In this document: piece by piece, positions 1-10,586 of the stretch
How the letters are laid out: every line of letters starts with the position of its first letter
Position numbering within the stretch: position 1 is the first letter of the stretch
Origin: Pseudomonas putida
GTDB lineage: Bacteria; Pseudomonadota; Gammaproteobacteria; Pseudomonadales; Pseudomonadaceae
DNA: 64,000 nt
Assembly (NCBI RefSeq): GCF_025905425.1
Contig: NZ_CP109603.1
Coordinates: forward strand, 1,586,001 to 1,650,000
Direction: 5' to 3'
Made by a program: the position numbers and the translations under genes
The notes under the pieces: model-generated
The model's database searches: none
What the model was told of the DNA's origin: nothing
The model's input: only the letters and a program-made list of their open reading frames with translations

Positions 1-148
1 CGGTCTAGACCAAGGTCCAATAGCCCGTTGTAGAGCCTTTGCGCGATCATTTCAGATGATGCTTGGCCACTGTTCGAGCGTGTCGCAGTACCGCAGCAGG
101 TGATTGCTGCAGGTTGTTTTTTGCCTTTCTTTCTGGATATTTCCACGC

Positions 149-1438
149 ATGTTTGCCCCCCTTCCTCACGCCCTTGGGCGCCGTGTTGCCGGCTTGTTCC
201 TTTTGTCTGCCGGCGTCAATGCCCAGGCCGCCGGTTTTCTTGAAGACAGCAGCGCCAAGGTCGAGGCGCGCACTGTCTACTTCAACCGGGACTTTCGTGA
301 TGGCCACAGCAGTTCCAGCCAGGGCGCATCCAAGCGCGAAGAGTGGGCGCAAGGCTTCATCCTCAATGTGCAGTCCGGGTTTACCCAGGGGCCAGTAGGG
401 TTTGGTGTGGATGCCCTGGGCATGTTTGGCGTCAAGCTCGACTCCAGCCCGGCGGACAGTAACAGCGGCTTGCTGCCTTCTTCTGGCCATGACCCGCGGC
501 ACTCGGCCGATCAGTACGCAAAGATGGGCCTGGCGGCGAAGGTCAAGGTGTCCAACACCGTGCTCAAATATGGATCGATGATGCCCGATGTACCGTTGTT
601 GAAATACAACGATGGCCGCCTGTTGCCGACGATGTTTCATGGCGCCATGCTCACGTCCGAAGAAGTGCGTGACCTGAAGTTCACCCTGGCCCGCCTGAAC
701 AAGTACACCGCGCGTGATTCCACCGATCGCCAGGACATTCGCGTGCACTGCAAGAACAAGCGCTATGCCTGCGACATCGAAGCCGACCACTTTGACTTGG
801 CAGGCCTCGATTACCGCTTCAACGACCGTGTCAGCGGCCAGTACCAGGTGGCCAAGCTGGAAAACATCTATCGCCAGCATTTCCTCGGCCTGGTGGCCAG
901 CCAGCCGCTGACGGTGGGCAGCCTGTCGGCTGACTTGCGCCTGATCAAGAGTGATGACATCGGCAATGCCCGTGCCGGTGAAATCGACCACCGCGCCTTT
1001 AGCGGCATGCTCGGTTACAGCCTGGGTGGCCACAAGGTCAGCGCCGGCTGGCAGCGCATGTATGGCGACAGTGCCATGCCTTACTTGGATGGCAGCAACC
1101 CGTACCTGGTCAACTACGCTCAGGTCAACGACTTCGCCGCCGCCCAAGAGCGTTCCTGGCAAGTGCGCTATGACTATGACTTCAAGGCACTGGGTGTGCC
1201 CGGCCTGACCTTCTTCACCCGTTACATCAATGGCGACCATATCAAGGTCCCGGGCAGCACGGCCGAAGGTAAGGAATGGGAGCGCGACACCGAGTTCAAG
1301 TACCAGGTGCAAAGTGGCACCTTCAAGGATGTTAGCGTGCGTTTGCGTAACTCCACCTATCGCAGCAACTATGAGAAGTGGGCGCGTGACATGGACGAGA
1401 CCCGGGTCATTGTTAGTTACAACTTCTCCCTCTTATAG
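149..1438 (+). CDS. OprD-family outer-membrane porin
   Basis: A 429-residue protein. Residues 1-28 form a signal peptide ending in AQAA, and the mature part starts GFLEDSSAKVEART, the usual beginning of OprD-type porins. The rest is an alternating beta-strand pattern ending in a short aromatic/hydrophobic C-terminus (VSYNFSLL), consistent with an 18-strand barrel for small carboxylates or basic amino acids; the substrate cannot be read from sequence. The ATG at 149 is chosen because it begins the signal peptide; an in-frame TTG at 104 would add 15 residues with no sense in an exported protein. Length fits the family (about 420-450). cobF follows 67 bp downstream on the same strand. A 10-bp palindrome, ggtctagacc, lies at 2-11. 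Family assignment is firm, substrate unknown. Confidence 0.9.
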   Translation: MFAPLPHALGRRVAGLFLLSAGVNAQAAGFLEDSSAKVEARTVYFNRDFRDGHSSSSQGASKREEWAQGFILNVQSGFTQGPVGFGVDALGMFGVKLDSSPADSNSGLLPSSGHDPRHSADQYAKMGLAAKVKVSNTVLKYGSMMPDVPLLKYNDGRLLPTMFHGAMLTSEEVRDLKFTLARLNKYTARDSTDRQDIRVHCKNKRYACDIEADHFDLAGLDYRFNDRVSGQYQVAKLENIYRQHFLGLVASQPLTVGSLSADLRLIKSDDIGNARAGEIDHRAFSGMLGYSLGGHKVSAGWQRMYGDSAMPYLDGSNPYLVNYAQVNDFAAAQERSWQVRYDYDFKALGVPGLTFFTRYINGDHIKVPGSTAEGKEWERDTEFKYQVQSGTFKDVSVRLRNSTYRSNYEKWARDMDETRVIVSYNFSLL

Positions 1439-1505
1439 CGGGTGGCTTTGCCAAACAGTGGTGGCTGGTCGACAATGACCACCGGTAGCGGCAAAGGGCA
1501 GGGCA

Positions 1506-2255
1506 ATGAAAGACCTGTTGTTGATTGGCATCGGCCCGGGTGATCCGCGTCAGATCACTTACGAAGCGGTCGAGGCGCTACGCCGCGCCAGCGTGTTCTT
1601 CGTGCTCGACAAGGGCATGGAGAAGGACGAACTGGTGCGCTTGCGCAAGATGATTCTCGAACGCTATCGACCCGAAGGCGGCTACCGGCTGGTGCAGGTG
1701 GCTGACCCTTCCCGGGATGGCCAGGCGGTGGATTATGTGGGCGCGGTTCAGGACTGGCACCGGCAGCGCTCCGCACTTTATGCCTACATGATCGAGGATG
1801 AGATGGGTGTCGGCGATATTGGCGCCTTTCTGTTGTGGGGCGAACCTGGCCTGTACGACAGCACTTTGCGCGTCCTCGACCTTGTCCGCGCAGGCGGCCT
1901 GGCATTGCGCCTGGAGGTGATTCCCGGCATCAGCAGTGTGCAGGCCCTGGCGGCTCGTCATCAGGTGCCGCTCAACCGTATCGGCGAGCCACTGACCGTG
2001 CTGCCGGGGCGACGCCTGGCCGGGCAGGGCCGCATCGACAACGTGGTGGTGATGCTTGACGGGCAGTGCGCGTTTGCCCAGCTCGATGACCCGGCGTTGA
2101 TGATTTACTGGGGTGCGTACCTGGGCACCGAGGATGAGGTACTGATTGCTGGGCCGTTGCAGGCGGTGAAGGCACAGATCCTAGAAGTGCGTGAGCGTGA
2201 GCGGTTGCGCAAGGGGTGGATCATGGATACCTACCTGTTGCGCAGGGAGCTGTAG
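1506..2255 (+). CDS. cobF: Precorrin-6A synthase (deacetylating) CobF
   Basis: A 249-residue tetrapyrrole methylase. CobF uses S-adenosylmethionine to methylate C-1 of precorrin-5 with loss of the acetyl group, giving precorrin-6A in the aerobic cobalamin pathway. The N-terminal glycine-rich motif LLIGIGPGDPRQIT (residues 5-18) and the central WGEPGLYDSTLRV segment are typical of the methylase fold; length matches CobF (about 250). The ATG at 1506 follows a purine-rich stretch (gggcagggca). No other cob gene is in the window, so this is a detached member of the pathway, as is common in pseudomonads. A REP pair follows immediately. Confidence 0.9.
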   Translation: MKDLLLIGIGPGDPRQITYEAVEALRRASVFFVLDKGMEKDELVRLRKMILERYRPEGGYRLVQVADPSRDGQAVDYVGAVQDWHRQRSALYAYMIEDEMGVGDIGAFLLWGEPGLYDSTLRVLDLVRAGGLALRLEVIPGISSVQALAARHQVPLNRIGEPLTVLPGRRLAGQGRIDNVVVMLDGQCAFAQLDDPALMIYWGAYLGTEDEVLIAGPLQAVKAQILEVRERERLRKGWIMDTYLLRREL

Positions 2256-2278
2256 TTGGGCGGAACGTGTACTGGCCA

Positions 2279-2374
2279 CTTCGCGGGCAAGCCCGCTCCC
2301 ACAGGAACTCCACAAATCTTGGGGTTGCGCTGTCATGCAGAGAACAGTGTGGGAGCGGGCTTGCCCGCGAAAGG
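2279..2374. repeat. REP pair (inverted)
   Basis: Two P. putida-type REPs in opposite orientation (2279-2304 and 2348-2374), both with the gcgggcttgcccgc core. They flank a spacer containing cttggggttgcgctgtcatgcag, a spacer type that recurs at 10.93 kb and in the 59.7-60.75 kb array. They lie between the convergent genes cobF and the receiver protein. Confidence 0.85.
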
Positions 2375-2387
2375 CGCCACACTGATA

Positions 2388-2738
2388 TCAGGCCTTACCT
2401 AATACCTCGGTCATCTTGTTGCGTAACTGTTCGATGCTAAATGGCTTGCCAATCAGGTGCATGCCATCTGGCACACTGACATTCTCGGCATAGCCACTGG
2501 CAAACAGCACCGGCAGCAGCGGACGGAGTTCGCGTGCGCGTTGCGCCAGCTCTTCGCCGCGCATGTCGGGCAGGCCTACATCTGTCATCATCAGCGCCAA
2601 GCTCTGCGACGCGTCTTCGAGCACCCGCAGTGCTGCGCCGGCGTCTTCTGCCTCGATCACCTTGTAGCCCAACTCGTCGAGCACTTCGACCATCAGCATG
2701 CGTACGATGTCGTCGTCTTCGACTACCAGAAGATACAT
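2388..2738 (-). CDS. Single-domain response regulator (CheY-like)
   Basis: A 116-residue receiver domain with no output domain. The acidic pocket is VVEDDD (residues 5-10), the phospho-acceptor is D53 in MMTDVGLPDM, and the conserved lysine is K98 in IGKPF. The start is the ATG at 2738, where the receiver fold begins; a longer reading frame upstream adds 34 residues with no domain. It is divergent from the large hybrid kinase that begins about 250 bp away and is the natural candidate for a diffusible receiver in that phosphorelay. Partner specificity is inferred from position only. Confidence 0.85.
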   Translation of the reverse strand: MYLLVVEDDDIVRMLMVEVLDELGYKVIEAEDAGAALRVLEDASQSLALMMTDVGLPDMRGEELAQRARELRPLLPVLFASGYAENVSVPDGMHLIGKPFSIEQLRNKMTEVLGKA

Positions 2739-2987
2739 GGTTCGGATCCTGTGAAAATGAATGTCTTTATTCTGTACGCCCGTCGACGGCAGAAGTTCCC
2801 GAGGATACCGATCCTTGCAATCAGATGGAACGATTGGCAAACCCAGCCTTCAAATGCTGGCTAAATGCCCTGCCAGACCCGGTAAAGCTGGTTAGACTCG
2901 CTATTACCGGTGAGCGCAGCGGCAGACAATTACAAGGGTCTTTCCGCCACACTTCTTAATGGACTTTCTTCGCTCGGGCGTTATCTC

Positions 2988-5900
2988 ATGATTCAAGCAG
3001 CCTCGATGGACCAACGAAGCTTCCGCAAGCTGTTGAGCCGCAACGTCGGCCTTCCCCTTGGGGTGGGCCTTTTGGGCGCAGTGGCTTTTGTCGCGGTGAT
3101 CAACTACCTGCTCTCGGCGATGCAGTGGGTCGAGCATACTGATCGGGTAATCGGCAACGCCAACGAAACGGTCAAGCTGTCGATCGACATGGAAACCGGC
3201 ATGCGCGGTTTTCTGATCACCGGCGACGAACGCTTTCTCGACCCCTACGAGGTGGCCAAGCCGAAAGTGCTCGGCAGCTTGCAGAGCCTGCGCGGCATGG
3301 TCGAAGACAACCCGCAGCAGGTCGATCGTATCGACCGGCTGATGGCCCTGCAGAAGGCTTGGAACGACTTCGGTAACGAGATGATCACCCTGCGCCGTAG
3401 TCAGGGTAACTACCAGGAATCGATCGGCAACGGGCGGGGCAAGCGCATCACCGACGAGATCCGCAAGGAGTTCGACGGCCTGATCAGCACGGAACAGCAA
3501 CTGCGCATGGCCCGTAACGAGAAAGTAAGCTCGGTTACTGTGACCGCGATCTCGGCCTTCGTGCTGTTCATCGTCGGCCTCAGCGCCTTGCTGGCCTACC
3601 TTGGGCGCCGGGACCTGCTGGCGCTGTCGGCCAGCTACGACGAAAACCTTCAGGCCCAGCAACGTGCGGCCCAGCGCCTGGAGCATCAGGCTTGGTTGCG
3701 CAACGGCCAGACCCAGCTGGCCCAGCAGGTGCTGGGGCAACTGACCCTGCCCATGCTCGGCGACAACATCCTGCGCTTTTTCGCCACCTACCTGGGCTGT
3801 GTAGTGGGCGCCATGTATGTGCGCGACGAACACGGCCGACTGGTGCGTGTGGCCAGCTATGGCCTGAGTGCCGAGGAGCAGGCCCGCGAGCAGATCAAGG
3901 GCGACCACGATGGCTTGTTGGCCCAGGCCATGCGCGAAGGGCGGCTGTTGCGCCTCGATGATTTGCCCGAAGACTACTATCGCCTGAGCTCTGGCCTTGG
4001 CAGCGGCCTGCCGCGCAGCGCATTGCTGATGCCCGCCACAGACGACGGGCAGATCAACGGCGTGATCGAACTGGGCTTCCTGCGCCCCTTGCAGGAGCGC
4101 GATGATGAGTTCCTGGAACGGGTCGGTGGCAACCTTGGCATGTCCATCGAAAGTGCGCGTTATCGCCAGCGTCTGCAGGAAGTGCTGGCCGAGACCCAAC
4201 AGTTGAACGAAGAGCTGCAAGTGCAGCAGGAAGAGCTGAAAACCGCCAACGAAGAGCTTGAAGAGCAATCACGCGTACTCAAGGAGTCTCAGGCCCACCT
4301 GGAGACCCAGCAGGCTGAACTCGAGCAGACCAACGAGCAGTTGTCTGATCGCACCGACGCTCTGAACCGCAAGAACGACGAGCTGAGCCAGGCCCAGCAA
4401 GAGCTGCAGGCTCGCGCCGACGACTTGCAGCGCTCCAGCAAGTACAAGTCCGAATTCCTCGCCAACATGTCCCACGAGCTGCGCACGCCACTCAACAGCT
4501 CGCTGATTTTGGCCAAGCTGCTGGCGGAAAACGGCGAGGGCAACCTCAGCGAAGAGCAGGTGAAGTTCGCCGAGTCCATCTATTCGGCCGGTAACGACCT
4601 GCTGAACCTGATCAACGATATTCTCGACATCGCCAAGGTCGAAGCCGGCAAACTCGAAGTGCGGCCCGAGACCACCCAGGTCGAGCGCCTGGCCGAAGGC
4701 TTGCGTGGCATGTTCCAGCCCCTGGCCGGGCACAAGGGCCTGGCCTTCGAGGTCAAGGTCGAGCCGCGGGTGCCGGTCACCCTGTTCACCGACCGCCAGC
4801 GCCTGGAGCAGATCCTCAAGAACCTGCTGTCCAACGCCATCAAGTTCACCGAACGTGGCGAAGTCAGCATGAACGTCAGCTTCCAGGCCGGCACCGGTAT
4901 CGTGTTCTCCGTACGCGATACCGGTATCGGTATTGCCGCTGATCAGCAGCAGGCGATCTTTGGCGCCTTCCATCAGGTTGATGGCACCAGCAATCGCCGC
5001 TACGGCGGTACCGGTCTGGGCCTGTCCATCTCCCGTGACCTCGCGCATTTGCTTGGCGGGCAGATCAGCGTCGACAGCAGCCCCGGCCAGGGCAGTGTGT
5101 TCAGCCTGATCTTGCCGGAACGTTACGAAGCCGAAACCGATGAAGTCGAGCAGCACAGCCTGCGCCCCGCAGTCGATGCGTTGCCGCCGGCACCGCAGGC
5201 TACCGCAGCGCCAGCGCCCAAACGCCCGACACCGGCCTTCAGCGACGACCGCGAGCGTGCCCCCTTCGACAACCGCTGCATCCTGGTGATCGAAGACGAG
5301 CCGAACTTTGCCCGCATCCTCTTCGACCTGGCGCACGAGCTGGGTTACAGCTGCCTGGTGGCCCAGGGCGCGGACGAAGGCTTCGAGCTGGCGTCCCAGT
5401 ACATTCCGGATGCGATCCTGCTGGACATGCGCCTGCCCGACCACTCCGGGCTGACCGTGTTGCAGCGGCTCAAGGCGCTGCCCGGTACCCGTCATATCCC
5501 GGTGCACATCATTTCGGTGGAAGACCGCGTCGAGGCGGCCATGCACATGGGCGCTGTGGGTTACGCCGTCAAGCCCACCAGCCGCGAAGAGCTCAAGGAG
5601 GTATTCGCGCGCCTGGAAGCCAAATTGACTCAGAAGCTCAAGCACATCCTGCTGGTGGAGGATGATGACCTGCAGCGCGAGAGCATCGCCCGGCTGATTG
5701 GCGACGATGACGTCGAGATCACCGCCGTGGCCATGGCCCAGGACGCCCTGGCACTGCTGCGCGAGAACATCTACGACTGCATGATCATCGACCTCAAGTT
5801 GCCCGACATGCTCGGCAACGAGCTGCTCAAACGCATGACTGCCGAGGATATCCGTTCATTCCCGCCGGTGATCGTCTACACCGGGCGCAACCTCACCCGC

Positions 5901-6451
5901 GAAGAAGAAACCGACCTGCTCAAGTACTCGCGCTCGATCATCATCAAGGGCGCCCGCTCACCGGAGCGCCTGCTCGACGAGGTGACGCTGTTCCTGCACA
6001 AGGTCGAATCGCAGCTGTCCAACGAGCGTCAGCGCATGCTCAAGACCGCGCGCAGCCGCGACAAAGTGTTCGAAGGCCGCAAGGTGTTGCTGGTGGACGA
6101 CGATGTTCGCAACATCTTCGCCCTTACCAGCGCCCTGGAGCACAAGGGCGCGATTGTCGAGATTGGCCGCAACGGGCGCGAAGCCATCGAGCGTCTGGAG
6201 CAGCACGACGATATCGACCTGGTGCTGATGGACGTGATGATGCCGGAGATGGACGGTTTCGAGGCGACCCGTCTGATCCGCCAGCAAGCGCGCTGGCGCA
6301 AGCTGCCGATCATTGCCGTGACCGCCAAGGCGATGAAGGATGACCAGCAGCGATGCCTGCAGGCTGGCGCCAATGACTACCTGGCCAAACCGATCGACCT
6401 GGACCGGCTGTTTTCGCTGATCCGCGTCTGGCTGCCGCAACTGGAGCGAAT

Positions 6452-6455
<4 letters not shown>
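2988..6455 (+). CDS. Hybrid sensor kinase: CHASE3-GAF-HisKA-HATPase-REC-REC-REC
   Basis: An inner-membrane sensor kinase of 1155 residues from this ATG. A first membrane helix (about 23-43) is followed by a CHASE3-type extracytoplasmic four-helix sensor, a second helix (about 182-204), a GAF-like domain (about 245-390) and a long Q/E-rich coiled coil. The HisKA phospho-acceptor is H496 in MSHELRTPLN, followed by an HATPase with the DTGIGI and GGTGLGLSI boxes. Three receivers have acceptors near D813 (LLDMRLPD), D935 (IIDLKLPD) and D1082 (LMDVMMPEMDG). An upstream in-frame start at 2910 is possible but would give a non-hydrophobic leader. Its stop codon overlaps the TTG start of the CheR-like gene by four bases, implying co-translation. 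The three receivers suggest branched or sequential phosphotransfer; the signal is unknown. Confidence 0.9.
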
Positions 6456-7269
<814 letters not shown>

Positions 7270-7273
<4 letters not shown>

Positions 7274-7845
7274 ACGGCGTCCGTGCGGTGGTGATTGGCG
7301 CCTCGGCTGGCGGGGTGGCGGCATTGTTCCAGGTGCTGGGTGCACTGCCGACGGCGTTCACCCTCCCGGTGCTATGTGTGCTGCACTTGCCGGACAGCCG
7401 TCACAGCCAGCTGGCTGAGGTGTTGCAGCGGCGCTTGCATCGACCCGTGCACGAGGCCTGTGACAAGGAACGGATCAGCGCCGGGCAGATCTATGTCGCG
7501 GGGCCGGGCTATCACCTCTCGGTGGAGCACGACCTGACGCTGTCGCTGAGCCAGGAAGCACCGGTGCATTTCTCGCGCCCGGCCATCGACTTTTTGTTCA
7601 TGTCGGCGGCCGATGCCTACGGCAGCGGCCTGCTGGGCGTACTGCTTACCGGCGCCAACGAAGACGGCGCCGCGGGCTTGGCTTACATCAACAACAATGG
7701 GGGCCGCACGATTGTCCAGGACCCTCGCGACGCACAGGTCGCGCTGATGCCGGAAGCCGCTTTGGCCCTGCACCAGCCTGACCATATCCTTACTCTGAGT
7801 GGTATCGGGCAGTTGCTCGCGACCCTGGAAACCAGCGCATGCTAA
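7270..7845 (+). CDS. Stand-alone CheB-type methylesterase domain
   Basis: A 191-residue CheB catalytic domain without the usual N-terminal receiver. The catalytic triad can be placed at S12 (GASAGG), H39 (VLHLPD) and D132 (LTGANEDG). CheB removes methyl groups, or deamidates glutamines, on receptors. The loss of its own receiver means it is not phospho-controlled in cis; the receivers of the flanking kinases may do this in trans (inference). It overlaps the upstream cheR-like stop by ATGA and the downstream kinase start by seven bases. Confidence 0.9.
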
Positions 7846-9065
7846 GCCACACCATCGCCAAACTGCTGATCGTCGACGACCTGCCGGAAAACCTGCTGGC
7901 GCTCGATGCCCTGATCCAGGGCGAAGACCGCGAGGTGCACCAGGCGCAGTCTGCCGAAGCCGCATTGTCGCTGCTGCTCGAGCACGAATTTGCGCTGGCC
8001 ATCCTTGATGTGCAAATGCCCGGCATGAATGGCTTCGAGCTGGCCGAATTGATGCGTGGCACCGACAAGACCAAGAACATCCCCATCGTTTTCGTCAGTG
8101 CGGCGGGGCGCGAGATGAATTACGCCTTCAAAGGCTATGAGAGCGGGGCCGTGGACTTTTTGCACAAGCCGCTCGATACCCTGGCGGTGAAAAGCAAGGT
8201 CTCGGTATTCGTCGACCTGTTCCGCCAGCGCAAGGTCCTTGGCCGGCAATTGGAAGCCCTGGAGCGCAGTCGCCAGGAGCAGGAGGTATTGCTGGGCCAG
8301 CTGCAGCTGGCGCGGGGCGAGCTGGAGCATGCAGTGCGCATGCGTGACGATTTCATGTCGATCGTGTCCCACGAGGTGCGTACGCCACTCAACGGCCTGA
8401 TCCTGGAAACCCAGCTGCGCAAGATGCACCTGGCACGGGGCAACCTGGACGCCTTCAGCGCGGACAAGCTGCAGGCCATGGTCGAGCGTGACGAGCGGCA
8501 GATCAACAGCCTGATACGCCTGATCGAGGACATGCTCGACGTCTCGCGCATTCGCACCGGCAAGTTGTCGCTGCGGCCCCGGGTGTTCGATATCGGCCAA
8601 CTGGTGCGTGGCCTGGTGGAAAACTTCACGGCCCAGGCAACGGCGCTGGACACCCATATCGCGCTGCAGCGCTGCGAGGCGTTGCGCGGCGAGTGGGATG
8701 AATTTCGGATTGAACAAGTGGTAGCCAACCTGTTGTCCAATGCGTTGCGTTACGGCGAGCGCAAAGCGGTGCAGGTGCGTGTGTTCGCCCAGGACGGCAT
8801 GGCCTGGGTGCAGGTGCAGGATCACGGTATCGGCATCAGCGCGGCCAACCAGCAGCGGATCTTCCAGCAGTTCGAGCGGGTCGCTGCCCAGCAGGCCAGT
8901 GGTGGGTTAGGGTTGGGGCTGTACATCTCCGAGCAGATCGTCCACGCCCACGGTGGGCGGATTCTGGTGGACAGCGAGGAAGGCGAGGGTGCCACATTCA
9001 CCCTGCAATTGCCGCTTGCAACGTACGAAGAACAAAACGACCAGGTGCGGGCAACCTCCGCGTAA
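7839..9065 (+). CDS. REC-HisKA-HATPase hybrid kinase
   Basis: A 408-residue soluble protein. An N-terminal receiver (acidic pocket IVDD at 11-14, acceptor D57 in LAILDVQMPGMNG) is joined by a coiled coil (about 125-170) to a HisKA domain with H178 in IVSHEVRTPLNGL and an HATPase with QDHGIGI and GGLGLGLYI motifs. No membrane segment or signal peptide is present. Its start lies inside the end of the cheB-like gene, so it is co-translated with it. The N-terminal receiver could accept phosphate from the triple-receiver kinase upstream and gate its own kinase activity, as in other receiver-kinase hybrids. Confidence 0.9.
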   Translation: MLSHTIAKLLIVDDLPENLLALDALIQGEDREVHQAQSAEAALSLLLEHEFALAILDVQMPGMNGFELAELMRGTDKTKNIPIVFVSAAGREMNYAFKGYESGAVDFLHKPLDTLAVKSKVSVFVDLFRQRKVLGRQLEALERSRQEQEVLLGQLQLARGELEHAVRMRDDFMSIVSHEVRTPLNGLILETQLRKMHLARGNLDAFSADKLQAMVERDERQINSLIRLIEDMLDVSRIRTGKLSLRPRVFDIGQLVRGLVENFTAQATALDTHIALQRCEALRGEWDEFRIEQVVANLLSNALRYGERKAVQVRVFAQDGMAWVQVQDHGIGISAANQQRIFQQFERVAAQQASGGLGLGLYISEQIVHAHGGRILVDSEEGEGATFTLQLPLATYEEQNDQVRATSA

Positions 9066-9109
9066 GCCTGGGGTCAGATGGCCAACTGTAAGCATTTCAA
9101 GGCGTTATC

Positions 9110-9487
9110 ATGAGTGAAGATGCACAAGATGTGGTGCTGGTGGTCGAGGATGAACCGGTTATTCGCATGATCCTGCGCGATTACCTGGCCGGTGAGGGCT
9201 ATCACGTACTGGTGGCTGAAGACGGTGAGCAAGCGTTCAAGATCCTGGCAAGCAAGCCACATCTGGACTTGATGGTCACCGATTTTCGTTTGCCAGGGGG
9301 CATTTCCGGGGTAGAGATCGCTGAACCTGCGGTGAAGCTGCGACCGGAGCTGAAGGTGATCTTCATCAGTGGCTACCCGGCGGAGATTCTTGAATCGGGC
9401 AGCCCGATCGCGCGCAAGGCGCCGATCCTGGCCAAGCCGTTCGACCTGGATACCCTGCATGAGCAGATCCAGGCGCTGCTGCGCTGA
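9110..9487 (+). CDS. Single-domain response regulator
   Basis: A 125-residue receiver with the acidic pocket VVEDEP (11-16), acceptor D58 in MVTDFRLPGG and conserved lysine in ILAKPF. There is no effector domain. It is the last gene of the signalling operon, 44 bp after the hybrid kinase, and resembles the lone receiver at 2388-2738. It probably transmits the output by protein-protein contact. A disrupted REP with an IS110 element follows. Confidence 0.87.
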   Translation: MSEDAQDVVLVVEDEPVIRMILRDYLAGEGYHVLVAEDGEQAFKILASKPHLDLMVTDFRLPGGISGVEIAEPAVKLRPELKVIFISGYPAEILESGSPIARKAPILAKPFDLDTLHEQIQALLR

Positions 9488-9557
9488 GGCTGGCCCATAC
9501 GCCGTCTTTGTGTAGGCGATTGCCCAGGCCCTTGGGGTAACAGTGGTCATGTGGGAG

Positions 9558-9650
9558 CAACTGTCTTCTTGTGGAAGCTGGCCTTGCCGGCGATGGGGCG
9601 CGTAGCGCCCCAGGCCCGGCTGTGCCGGGCATCGCCAGCAAGGCTTGCTC
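9558..9650 (-). repeat. Right end of the IS110 element with two hairpins
   Basis: The sequence after the transposase stop contains two palindromes, ggggcgcgtagcgcccc (9596-9612) and cccggctgtgccggg. They are flanked by gtaggagcaagccttgctgg-type sequence that itself resembles a REP of a different subtype. The element therefore carries a REP-like pair at its end. Confidence 0.6.
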
Positions 9651-10586
9651 CTACGAATGAGCTATTTGCTCCTTCCAGGGCGTTCCGGTCTTGAGCATCG
9701 CATTTAGCCTCACTATCAATACTCGCATACACGCCACCACCGATACTTTCGCGCACTTCCCCTGGGCTCGCAGTGCTTTGTAGCGCTCGCAGAAGTCCTT
9801 GTTGTGCCGTATCACCACCCAGCAGGCCATATAGAGCGCCCGCCTGACTTGTGAGCGTCCCCCCCAGATTGAACGCTTGCCCGACTGCTTGCCGCTGTCC
9901 TGATTGAACGGCGCAACACCGACCAAGGCGGCAATTTCCTTCTTATCCACCTGGCCCAGCTCTGGCAGCAAGGCCATCAGCTTTCCGGCAGTAATCAGAC
10001 CAATTCCTTTGACTTGAGTGAGCTGTTTAACCCGATCATCAGGCAAAGCTGCTGCCTGCTGTGCGATCTCTTGTTCCAGCGCTTGAATTTCACCCTTCAG
10101 ATAGGCGATGTGTTGTTCCAACCGCAAACAAACACTGGGAGCCCGCGCCTGCTTCAGGCGCCGCTTGTCATCGTCGCGCTGTTGGACGAAGCGATCCCGC
10201 TGCATAAGCAGTTCGCGCAGCAAGGCCCGCTCGGGTGTCATCACCTGGCAAGGCCGTGGGGGCATAACTTCAGCCAGGTGAGCCAAAACAGCTGCGTCAA
10301 TGGGATCGGTCTTGGCGCGTTTACCCATCGACTTGGCAAAGTCCCGGGCACGACTGGGATTGATCCGGCAAACCGGAAAATCGGCATCCTGCAGCGCTTT
10401 GAGGACATTGCACTCGTAGCCACCGGTAGCTTCGAGCAAGACCATTGAAACTGCATACCCGCCAAGCTTTTCGACGAGCAGTTGGAATCCCTTCAAGTCA
10501 TTGGAAACACTGAAGTTCACCCCCTCAGGGCGGATGTGAACAGCAAGTGTGGCACTGGAAACATCGATGCCGACAGAGGAAGACAT
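9651..10586 (-). CDS. IS110-family transposase (DEDD recombinase)
   Basis: A 311-residue transposase with an N-terminal RuvC-like DEDD domain (D8 in GIDVSS, E52 in LEATGGYE, D94 and D97 in KTDPIDA), a central coiled coil (about 118-182), and a C-terminal Transposase_20 domain with KGIGLITA and the presumed catalytic serine S231 in FNQDSGKQSGKR. IS110 recombinases act with an element-encoded bridge RNA and join DNA at a core dinucleotide. The ATG at 10586 follows gagggtttggcc; an in-frame TTG six bases upstream is also possible. All expected catalytic residues are present, so the protein looks intact. Confidence 0.92.
   Translation of the reverse strand: MSSSVGIDVSSATLAVHIRPEGVNFSVSNDLKGFQLLVEKLGGYAVSMVLLEATGGYECNVLKALQDADFPVCRINPSRARDFAKSMGKRAKTDPIDAAVLAHLAEVMPPRPCQVMTPERALLRELLMQRDRFVQQRDDDKRRLKQARAPSVCLRLEQHIAYLKGEIQALEQEIAQQAAALPDDRVKQLTQVKGIGLITAGKLMALLPELGQVDKKEIAALVGVAPFNQDSGKQSGKRSIWGGRSQVRRALYMACWVVIRHNKDFCERYKALRAQGKCAKVSVVACMRVLIVRLNAMLKTGTPWKEQIAHS

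Noticed and set aside
104..148. TTG start 15 codons upstream for the porin
   Set aside because: It would place non-signal residues before a clear signal peptide.
47..1312. Long antisense open frames, e.g. opposite the porin, kinases and TonB receptors
   Set aside because: They are mirror frames of high-GC coding DNA, without domains or ribosome sites, and lie entirely within well-supported genes.
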